Assembly (NCBI RefSeq): GCF_000485595.1 | Contig: NW_014577642.1 | Coordinates: forward strand, 45,740-99,869 | From: Priapulus caudatus | Lineage: Eukaryota > Priapulida > Priapulimorpha > Priapulimorphida > Priapulidae | DNA: 54,130 bases | Reading direction: 5' to 3' | In this document: piece by piece, positions 22,201-34,200 of the stretch | Numbering within the stretch: position 1 is the first letter of the stretch | How the letters are laid out: each line of letters begins with the position of its first letter | Notes under the pieces: generated by a model | Told to the model about the DNA's origin: nothing | The model's database searches: none | Seen by the model: the letters and a program-made list of their open reading frames with translations, nothing else | Made by a program: the position numbers and the translations under genes

Positions 22201-25200
22201 AATCAATCTTCCTGAGTAATATGTTTTATCAATTTATATAAGTATTACCGATGCACGCGTTATTAACGGCAGGTAGTACGAGTTCAGGTTAGTAATCTGT
22301 TTTGTTGGCATTATTGTTTTTGTAAAAAAAATTCTTGGAAGGCTTGATCACGAATTTTAAGAACCCACGAACATTGTATTTTTTATTGTAAACCACGAAA
22401 ATAAGTGACTTTATAGTATTATGCTTGCTATATCACATATATATGCTACCTTATCAGAATATGTAGACCATGTTTAGCGTATGGCGTATGGAGTGGTCTG
22501 GTGACGTATTAGCATGTGTGTGGGCAGCGATAAGAGAAGTAGAGAGAGAGCCGTTGCGACGGAACGGAGAGCAGATATGTACGGAATGTCGAGATAGCAT
22601 TGTTGAGTGAATAAATTGTCGAGTGAATAGATGTCGAGTGGATAGATTGTCAAGTATATAGAGTGTAGACTGGATCGTCGTGTATAGACGAACGGCACAG
22701 GCGAGTCTGGCACAAAGGTTAGCATGAGATTTTCGTAACACGTACTACAGACGATGTGCCAGCGGACCGTTGCTAACTAGAGACTGCGTTCTGGGGGGAT
22801 CCAGAGCACGTGATGACACAAAAGATGGGCAATGTCCAGGCGGTCAGGACTCGCTTGTTATTTCCTGACTTTGGAACTAATTTATCCTGTGGATAAGGAA
22901 TATTTGTCTTACTTAAAATACACCAAAGTATTAAATATTGAAAATTATCATCAAATTGCGATCTTTTCTCTAAGAAAAATCGTAAGAGTCTTTCTCCAAG
23001 CCAACCTCTACTCGTCGCTTAGTGTGCAATACTCCCATTAGAATTGTCTGGATTGTGATTGCAGGGAGTGTCTGATTGAGGTGGAAGAGGAGAAGAAGGA
23101 GAGGATACATCAGATACAGACGCTGTTCGCCTTCAATTCTGTTCTATCAGCATCGATTCAAGGAATCCATGGATCTGTTCATACAGCTGGACACGGTATG
23201 TGTAGGTCCTCTCCTAATGATGGTAAGTGGTGTGAAGCGTAAGATACTGGGTTGCAAGTTGCGAACTGTATTTCATTTACATCAAGAAAATTAATTGTCG
23301 CAGAAGCATGCAATTAGTATGGCCTCATGCTAATTAACCTGTCCACCTGAGCAGATGATGACGTCTTATTGTAAATTGTTGCTAGGTCAATCGTGCTATA
23401 CCCGTTTATACGTGTATGTCCACATGTGCATGTCAAAATATCGCCTTTGCAGTATTTTGTTATTAAACATATTATTTAGAAGACCCTTATCGCAATGCTG
23501 ATTGATTGAACTGCCTCTCGATTATGCCAAGTGGATGGGTAAATTACCATCTAATGGCTGTTAGGGCTTTTTATAGCAGGGTTTTCATTATCTTTATAGT
23601 AACAGGCCGAAATGCTTTTGCAACAGGCAAAGTGGGGAGTGCGGGCGGTGGGTTTGGCGTACCCCCCCCAACATTTTTTTTACTAGATGCTCTGAGATGA
23701 AAATCTGGTGTATTCTGAGTTGCAGTAACAGACACATTTGGATTACAGTACTGGTCCTTTTTTTGCCAATTTGGTTTCTCCTGGTACATTCAGAGTTCAC
23801 CAAGTTTTCCAAATTATGACGATTTAGCTAATTATAAGAGTTAGACAATTAAGTACGTAAATGCATTACTCAAAAACAAAACAATGGCTCCTTGTGCACA
23901 TAAACATGCATACAAATATACTCAACTGATTTATTAGTAGTAGCTCATAAACACTTTCACTTTGGAGAATAATTAGAGCAAACTAAATTATTTTTTAAAT
24001 TTTTTAAAATAATACTTGAGGCCAATTGTAACGCGCGCCAAAACAGCAGAGTAGACGGTCAATCGGCCGGTGGCGCGTTCCTAATGAGAACACTGTACTA
24101 GTCTTGATTATTTTCATATCNNNNNNNNNNGGAGTGGGTTGAATGTATTCTCCGAACCGAAACGAAAAAAACCAACCGAAAACCGAACCGAACGGGAAGT
24201 ACCGCGATACAGTTGAATCGCTTAATTGTTACACCCCTAGTAGTAACAGCATCTACGTGTATTGCTAATGTAGTGTGTGATGTACGTGTGATACTCTGCA
24301 GTAACAGCATCTACGTGTATTGCCTAAATGTAGTGCTTGTGATGTCGTGTGATCTCTGTTTTTTTTTTCGCAGTAACAGCATCTATCGTGTATTGCTAAT
24401 GTAGTGTTGTGTGATGTACGTGTGATCTCTGCATAACAGGCATCTACGTGTATTGCTAACTGTAGTCGTGTGCTGATGTACGCTGTGCATCTGCTGCCCA
24501 AGTAACAGCATCTGACTATATTGCTAAATGTGTGTGTGTGAATGTACGTGTGATCTCTGCAGTAACGCCATCTACGTTATTGCTAATGCTAGTGTGTGTG
24601 ATGTACGCTGTGATTCTCTGCTAGCTAACAGCATCTACCGTGTATTGCTAAATGAGTGTGGTTGATGTACGTGTGATCTCTGTCAGTAACAGGCATCATA
24701 CGTGTATTGCCTAATTTAGTGTGTGTGATGTACGTGTGATCTCTGCAGTAACAGGCTCTACGTGTATTGCTAATGTAGTGTGTGTGATGATAGCGTGTGA
24801 TCTCTGCAGTAACAGCATCTACGTGTTTGGCTAATGTAGTGTGTTGGATGTTACGTGTGATGCTCTTGCAGCTAACAGCATATCTACGTGTATTGCTAAT
24901 GTAGTGTGTGTGATGTAGCGTGTGATCTCCTGATAGTAACAGCATCTACGTGTAATTGCTAATGTAGTGTGTGGTATGCTAGCGTGTGATCTCTGTCAGT
25001 AACAGCATCTACGTGTATTGCTAATGTAGTGTGGTGATGTACGTGTGATCTCTGCGTAACAGCATCTACGTGTATTGCTAATGTAGTGTGTGTGATGTAC
25101 GTGTGATCTCTGCAGTAACAGCATCTACGTGTATTGCTAATTAGTGTGTGTGATGTACGTCTGATCTCTGGAGTACACAGCCATCTAACGTGTAGTGCTA

Positions 25201-28200
25201 AGTGTAGTGTGTGTGATGTAACGTGTGATCTCTTGAGTAAACAGCATCTACGGTATTGCTAATTGTGTGTGTGGATGTACGTGTGATCTCTGCAGTAACA
25301 GCATCTAGTGTATTGCTAATGTAGTGTGTGTGATGTACGTGTGAGATCTCTGCAGTAACAGCATCTACGTGGGCGTCGACGTCGCACGTTCTGGTGGCTC
25401 GTCCCGTGCCCGTCAAGGACCAGGTGAAGCAGCTCGTCCAGCAGAAGCAGTTTGAACTCGCCCTGCAGCTCGTGGTGCGTACTGTCGTAAATTACAATTT
25501 GAATAATAGTCTATTCAACATACTGTAAAATCCAATTTTCGTGGATTTTGTGTGTCCATCAATCCACGAATTTATGTAGCCAACGAAATATTATGTACAT
25601 ATGTCAATTGCCAGTTCTGGAGTGGAGGTCCTCAGACCGACGCCTGCCGTCTGTGCATACTAGTAATATATACTATCAACAACCTCGACATCATGCTCGT
25701 GTATAATGTACACATGTAAACAATGTTCAGTGTGCGATTCATACTACAGCGTTATTTTAATTGTTTTTTTTTCAAGTTAAAATGGAAAGAATTAAATCAA
25801 TCTTCCTGAGTAATATGTTTTATCAATTTATATAAGTATTACCGCATGCACGCTGTCATTAACGGCAGCGTACGAGTCAGGTTAGTAATCTGTTTTGTTG
25901 CATTATTGTTTTTGATAAAAAAAATTTCTTGAAGGCTTGATCACAATTTTAAGAACCCACGAACATGTATTTTTTTATTGAAACCACGAAATAAGTGACT
26001 TTATAGTATTATGTTGCTATATACACGATATATGCTACCTTATCAGAATATGTAGACCATGTTTAGCGTATGGCGTATGGAGTGGTCTGGTGACGTATTA
26101 GCATGTGGTGTGGGCAGCGATAAGAGAGAGTGAGAGACCGGGTGGCGACGGAACGAGAGCAGATAATGTACGGAATGTCGAGATAGCATTGTTGAGTGAA
26201 TAAATTGTCGAGTGAATAGTTGTCGAGTGGGTAGATTGTCGAGTATATAGATTGTAGACTGGATCGTCGTGTATAGAGAACCGGCACAGGCGAGTCTGGC
26301 ACAAAGGTTGCATAATAGAATTTTGTAACACGTACTACAGACGATGTGCCACGGACCGTTGCTAACTAGAGACTGCGTTCTGGGGGGATCCAGAGGACGG
26401 TGATGACACAAAAGATGGGCAATGTCCAGGCGGTCAGGACTCGCTTGTATTCCTGACTTTGGAACTAATTTATCCAGTGATAAGAAATATTTTCTCTACT
26501 TAAAATACACCAAAGTATTAATATTGATAAATTATCATCAAACTTGGCATCTTTCTCTAAGAAAAAATCATGTAAGAGTTCGTTCTCCAAGCCACACCTT
26601 TACTCGCACGCCGGCTCAGTGTGGCAATAACTCCCATTCAGATTGTCTGGATTGTGATTGGCAGGAGCTGTCTGATGAGGTGGCAAGAGGAGAAGAAGGA
26701 GAGGATACAATCAGATACAGACTGCTGTTCGCCTTCAATCTGTTCTATCAGGCATCGAATTTCAAGCGAATCCCATGGGATTTTCTGTTCATACAGCTGG
26801 ACACAGGTATTGGAGCGTCCTCTCCTTAATGAATGTAGTGCTAGTGCTGAAGCGTAAGCATACTGGGTTCAAAGGTCGCCAGACTGTATTTAATTTTACG
26901 ATCAAGAAAATTATTGGCAGAAGCAATGCAATTAGTAATGCCTCATGCTAATTAAACCTGTGCACCTGGAGCAAGATGACTGACGTCTTATTGATAAACT
27001 GTTGCTAGCGTCAATCTTGCTATACCCGTTTATACGTGATGTCCACATGTGCATGTCAAAATATTGCCTTTGGCAGTATTTTGTTATTAAACATATTGCT
27101 TAGAAGACCTTATCGGCAATGCTGATTGATTTTGAACAGCCTCTCGATCATGCCAGAGTGGCATGGGTAAATTCACCATCTAACTGGCTGTTAGGGCGCT
27201 TTTTACTAGTCTTGATTATTTTCTATTCTGTTGCAGAATCCGTCTCATGTTATCCGGCTCTTCCAAGGCCTGCTACCTTCCAGACTTCAGGAAGTCAGCT
27301 GGAAGCTATCCTGAAAAGCTTCCTGACATTGCGCGGAGCCGACGGCTGTGAGAATGGCATTGTAGCTTAATAGAGAGTAACCTCACACAGGTTGTGTTAA
27401 ATAAACTGGTGTGCACACAGGTGTGATAGTAAGGGACTTCACACAGGTGGCCATTTGATAGTTAGTAGAGCTACCTATGACATCAGGTGTGTTACGTTAA
27501 GTGTCGCTATCCACCTGCTGGCTAGTGAGCACCTTATATCACCGATGCTAATTTAATAGTATCTAGATACTTCTTAATTACTGATTGCTAAAAAAAAATC
27601 CAAGCCTGTTATTAAATTGTACGCGATCACCTCTGATATGAACACTTGACCACGTGTGAATGTTAATCCTACATATAAACAAATTCAACAAGTATTTACA
27701 TCTAATTTGCAGTCCGGCTATGCTTCTGGGAGGTGTATGTCGCGATTTGAACATTCATCACAAACCGGAAGCCCTTGTAATCCATGTTGCGGGCGTACGC
27801 CATGGAGCCTAGTAATATGGATATGACAAAGCAGGTTCAGTTCTCCCAGTGCGACCATAAAGAGGGCGCCGCTACAGTGAAGGGCTGTCTCAGCGGCAGC
27901 AGCCTGCCAGATTATCGACACGACATTGCTCAAGTGCTACCTACAGGTAAAATTATGGGCGTTTGCGCGCTTTACGGTCCAATACGCCCGGGTTGCCTGC
28001 TGGTTGTTTTCAAGTTCTAACTAGCTAGGATGGAATCTTTCTGGCGGCGATCGCGGAATATCCCAGCGGATTCTCACAGTGCCAGGGATCGATTTTGTGA
28101 ACACGTGTAAATCCGTCTGAGAAAATTTTAGGGTTGGTTAGAATGTAGCAACATTTTCATTTTACAGTTCGCAACAGTAACTTTCATAATAACATTGTAA

Positions 28201-31200
28201 TTACAGCAAATTGTAAATAATACAGCAGGCTGCTAACATGTAATCCGCATTATGCAATGATAGCATATTTGAAAGCGCCAGCATAAATGGTGATGTGTAT
28301 TTATCATTGTATACAGCGAACACAGCACAATGCGTCTAGGACAATACGCCTGTCTGGCAGTGTAAGTACTTGTGGAGGCCGTATGAATAAAATGATGAGG
28401 CCTTGTATACCACGGCTTGTTGAGTGTGGCCAAAATAAATCAAAACGGAATTCATTCGAGTCAGTGTATTTCATGCATTTGATCCACTATTATATGGTGA
28501 GATTAATGAGAGGCGGACACATCTAACCATAGCGGTCGACAAGATGCTTGAGGAAGCAAGTTTCGCGTGGCGCTGTGGTTAGAAAAATCTGTCAGCACTG
28601 AGTGCTCAAAATCGGGAAGCGAAAACTGATAGAGGTGACGGCGAGCGGGTTGAACGACTATGCTCGGGAAAGTGCCCCGATGATAGCTGCAAGGGCATGT
28701 TTGTACTGGCAGTGAATTTGAAAAACTGCCTGCGACAATGAACATCTTATATTATATATATGCGTTCAGCCTCATGGGACTCGTGTGGAAAGCTGTACAT
28801 TAAAATAATTTTGTTTGCAGAATGTAAGCTTAAATTTTTGTATTGAATTATTTTTAATTCTGGCTGATTATGGATAATGCCAGTGCATAGCATATACTCC
28901 TGCAGTGTACTGTATATGTTCTGCTAACAATTCTGATTCTGTATGTGTCTTCTAAATGCAATTTTATGCCTTGTTGTTGTTGAAAATTCAAAAAATACTT
29001 CCTTGAACCCTACCAGGCTTTTCCGCCCTGCGACCTGACCGCCCCCCCCTGCTTACCCTTTTCCCCCCCCCCCCCGCTAGGACCCCAGCCCCTATTTTCA
29101 GCCTGAAAAACAACAAATTGTCATTCCCATCCCTGCACCTAACTATGTACTTTGAGCCATCAAGTAATTTTTTAGCCTCCATAGAAAGATGAAGGCTGTT
29201 ACCCACCGCTGTCAGTGTGTGCCCCGAATGCAACATCTTTGGCTGGTTTATTCACCGTTGAAAAATGCACCGTCTGACGTCGTAAACTTGCTGCACCGCT
29301 TCTATCTAGGGGCTGGTAGCTTAACCCTGTCAGTCGGTCATTAACTTTTTGAAAGATGCTCAGTGAGAATCTTAGCTCATCCCTAGATAAACAACTACAT
29401 GGCAATATCATCACAACATTCAGCTGAGGAAAATCAATACAAGCGAAGCCCGATTCCTAGCGGTTCGTGTTTGCTTAAAGGCCATACCTCACTATGCTAG
29501 CTATGAGGATGCTAGATTACTCGTTACAGCTATATTGTTGTGCGGAAAGTACGTCACACTGCCACTAGCCAGCTAATGATTTATCACTACTTATAAGCGT
29601 ATACTTGCTATTGCTGACAAACGATGCGCGCTATTGCTGCCGCCTGTCTACGACTGCGCGACAACCACTGCCCCTGGATGAGAGCGAGAGAGTGTCTGAG
29701 ACAACATTCAGAGAGCTTCAGCGAACTCATTCATCCTGTACCAGTAGGAAGATCTCAAACGATGTACGCAGCGCCGGTGAGAAGTTCGCCGTCAAATCAT
29801 AGTCGGAGAGAAATAGTCGGCTAGTGTGTGTAACAGTGCTGCTGTCAATATTTGCTAAAGCTGTACTTGCACTGTCTGCACTGGTTTTGCCATTTGTCAT
29901 AAGATAAGTGTTTGCAGATCCGTCTCATGTTATCGGCCTCTTCCCAGGCCTGCTACCTCCAGACTTCAGGAGTCAGCTGGAGTATCCTGAAAAGCTTCCT
30001 GAATTGGCGGGAGCCGACCTGGAGAATGGCTTTGTAGCTTTAATAGAGTACCTCACACAGGTGTGTTAATAAACTGTGTGCACACAGGTGTGATAGTAGG
30101 GACTTCACACAGGTGTAATAGCTAGCCTTGTGCACTGGTGTGATAGTAGATACATTACACGGGTGGCAGTTGTGTTAGTGAGTACCTATGACATCAGGTG
30201 TGTACGTAAGTGTCGTACACCTGTGCTAGTGAGCACCTTATATCACCATGCTAATTTAATAGTCATCTAGATACTTCTATACTGATCTAAAAAAAAATCC
30301 AAGCTGTTATTAAATTGTACGGATCACCTCTATATGAACACTTGCACGTGTGAATGTTATCTACATATAAACAAATTCAACAAGTAGTTTACATCTAATT
30401 TGCAGTCGGCTATGTTCTGGGTAGGTGTATGTCGGATTTGAACATTCATTCACACCGGAAGCCCTTGTAATCCATGTTGCGCAGGTACGCATGGAGCTAG
30501 TAAAGGATATGACAAAGCAGGTTCAGTTCTCCAGTGCGACCATAGAGGGCGCCGCTACAGTGAAGCTGTCTCAGCGGCAGCAGCTGCAGATTATCGACAC
30601 GACATTGCTCAAGTGCTACCTACAGGTAAACTTATGGCGTTGCGCGCTTTACGTCCATATACCCGGGGTTGCTGCTGGTTGTTTTCAAGTTCTAGCTAGT
30701 ACTTGAGCCATCAAAGTAATTTTTTAGCTTCTAATAGAAAGATGAAGCTGTTACCCACCGTGTCGTGTGTGCAAACCCGAATGCAACATCTTTGGCTGGT
30801 TTATTCACGTGAAAATGCACGTCTGACGTGTAAATTGCTGTCACCGCTTCTATCTAGGGGGAGACTTAACCTGTCAGTCGGTCATTAACTTTGAAAGATG
30901 CCTCGTGAGAATTAGCTCATCCTGATAACAATACATGGCCATATCATCACAAATTCAGCTGAGAAAATCAATACAAGCGAAGCATTCCCTAGGGTTGTTT
31001 GTAAAGGATACCTTACACCTATGCTAGCTAGGAGGATGCTAGATTACTGTTACAGCTATTTGTGTGGGAAAGATACGTCACACCTGCACTAGCAGGCATA
31101 ATGATTTATCACTATTATAAGCTATACTTGCTATTGCAGACGAACGATGCGCTTATTGCTCCGCTGTTACGACTGCGCGACAACCACTGCCACCTGGATG

Positions 31201-34200
31201 AGAGCGAGAGAGTGCTGAAGAAACATCAGAAGTTCAGCGAACTCATCATCCTGTACCAGAGGAAGAATCTTCACAAACGAGGTGAGAAGTCGCCGTCAAA
31301 ATCAAGGGAGAAATAGTCGCAGGTTGTAACAGTGCTGCTGTCAATATTTGCTAAAGTGTACTTGCGCGCATCGACTGTTTTGCATTTGTCATAAGATAGA
31401 AAACTTTTCAGATTCTTTCTTCTCAAAGACAGCTTTTCGTTTTGAAAAACCATGTGATGGTTATCATTAGGTAGTATAATTAAATAAAACCAAAATATGA
31501 TAATAAATAAAAAATATAAAGTATAATTTTAAAAAGTAACTAATAAATAATGTTTGTACCAACTAATATGTATTTCATAGCCTAGCTTCACTGGTACAGG
31601 GGATATAGTCATTTATAATATATATATATGCAAAGCTAACGGATCGCTTTTTGAAACTGTATTTTCAGAAATAATTTGGGATACATCTCGTAGTTATTGA
31701 TCTTACATTATACAGTGAAATCCGATGATATCACTCCAAGAGATACTTAACCAATATTATAAGCAAACGTGTCGATGACCACTGATACATAAATATTGTT
31801 ACGCAGCTCTGGATCTGCTGCTAAAACAAGCCATGAAGCCAGACTCCGCTCTGAAGGGACACGAGAGGACCGTACAGTATTTACAGCATCTCGGCAGAGA
31901 TCACCTGCCTCTGATATTCGAGTTCTCTAGCTGGGTGCTGAAAGCTCATCCAGAAGATGGCCTTAAGGTAATGCTGTCCGTGCAAAGTGTATGAAAATAT
32001 TTTGCATATATAACAAAAAATAGTCTGTGCATAGAAACTTGGGTATTCCTCCCCAATGCAGAAGATAAATTTGTTTATAAGCTTCTCAAATGCTCTTGCA
32101 AAGCATACGCTATGTAAATGTTCATTCGAGTAGCGTGTAAGTGAATTTGTCAGAGCGTGTGCGATGTAGGGTACGCAAGCAAGAACGGTTAGTTTTGTTG
32201 GCGACATTGCTGGTGCTGGCTGCATGTTATCGTAGCTGAAATACGTGCCAACTGTCTGTGGAAATTGCAGATTTATTATGCAGTGAAAAAAGGGGAACTA
32301 GATGTATTAAGATAAAAGCTGGAGCAGGATGAAGCTTCTTATGGCTGCACTGATAGTATTGATTGGTCGGGGTAGTGATTAGAGAAAGAGAAGCTCTAAT
32401 GAGGCGAGGATCCTCTTTATGTACAGTGGCATCAACAAACCAGTGTAAACGTAGAGTTCTTAATGACCGAGGCTCGTGTAGTTTTAATTAGTGGCATGGC
32501 ATACATTCCTCTCTGCAGTACTCTGTATTAATTTCTTTGATCTCGGTTCTGTCATCTTCTCGTGATATAAAATACAATTTTCTGAACTCATACCTGCTTC
32601 TATGTAAAAGAATAAAAATATGAAGGGTTATGCTCATGAAATATGCTCGTGTGTGCAGATTTTCACCGATGACCTTCCAGAAGTGGAACTTTTACCACGG
32701 GATAAAATTCTACAGTACCTACAACAACACTTCCCTGATCTAGTCATTCCATACCTGGTAAGCTCGTTTTGCAAAAGAAACCACTGATTAGCCGAAATCT
32801 AGCACTGTAACAGCCTAAGAATACATTAACGATCGCAGTGGTAACTTTACGTTTTATTATATTAATACACACGTGTGTAATTAGTTTCGTGCCCTCCAAT
32901 ATGCACTAGCTACTAGTAATATTATAGGGTATTTTTTTGTACTATACTTACATTTATATAATTCTGTGTGCTACGCAATATGCAATATGCCCGCTGTGGC
33001 AACACGCAGGGCAGTAAATTCCGCCTCTCTTCACGCTCACCTACATTAATTGCCGAACATCATAGCCAATTATTGTGCACTCCTACGGGAGTTGTCAAGT
33101 GGAAGCAAATTGGCAGCTAATTGGTTAGCGGGTGATGTGCGTTGGCAGGAGCACGTGGTGCTGGAGTGGGACGACACGTCGCCGCACTACCACAACTCTC
33201 TCGTGAATCACTACAGGCAGCGGGTGCAGGCACTGACGGCAGACTACCTGGACTCTCTACCCGAGGGTATGAAGTGTGCGTGGTGTGTGCGCGAGTGTGC
33301 ATTTGTGCGCATATGTATGCAGGCGCATGTGTTTGTGCATGTATGCATGCATCCGTGTGTGTGCATGTGCGCGTACGTGTGCATGTGCGCGTACGTGTGC
33401 ACGCGCGTGTATTTGATGTATGCATGTACTTGTGCGTCTGTGCGTGTATAGCTCACTTATACTCACTCAAATTCGCTATAATAAAATCATTTTCTTCTCA
33501 AGAATTATGATATTTTTTCACAGTATTTCACACAGTTCAGTATTAAAGTTCTGCATCTTCACACAGTTTTTCACACAGCTCAGTGTTAAAGTTCCGCATC
33601 TTCACACAGTTCTTTCATGGTCCAGTGTCAGAATCCCGCGTCTTCCGCAGGTCAGCTTCCGAGGCCGCATGGCATGGAACCGGGAGAGCTTGGCGAACTT
33701 CGCAACAAACTCGTTTTCTTCCTGGAGTCGTCAACGCACTACGTCGCTCAGGCCGTTCTCGTCCATTTTCCCTTCGACGGTAAGCGACGCCTTAGCGATT
33801 TAACGTGCCACCATTCCAGAGTGTCTCGGGTACACACTCTATCCTGACTCCCCCCAACTCAAAGCTGCCAGTTCCAGAGATTGCCGTACGTTGTTCTCCC
33901 ACATAAATTGGGAAACCATTCAAATTCGCTCTACATCGGAGGGTTCACTAGAGCAACGCATAGAAGCCGTTTCCGAAGAGATGACGGTTTCACGTCAGCA
34001 AATTGTGTGTTAAGCGACTCGGGTGCCGCGACGCTATTTCACCACACTCGTTAACAGCCCCAGCTGTTGTTATAATTGCTGCGTCGTTAGAAGGTATCCC
34101 ATCTCATTCCGTCGCCATTCCGAGAGGTGAGACTCACCGACCCGGTACAGCGCGTCTTGCTCGGGGATGGTGCGATCGACACACGCGACCTCATGCCGTG

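Noticed and set aside
12123-29775. A second, tandem VPS39 paralog or true exon duplication
   Set aside because: All extra copies are broken by single-base indels equally in exons and introns, abut runs of N, and add up to no additional complete gene.
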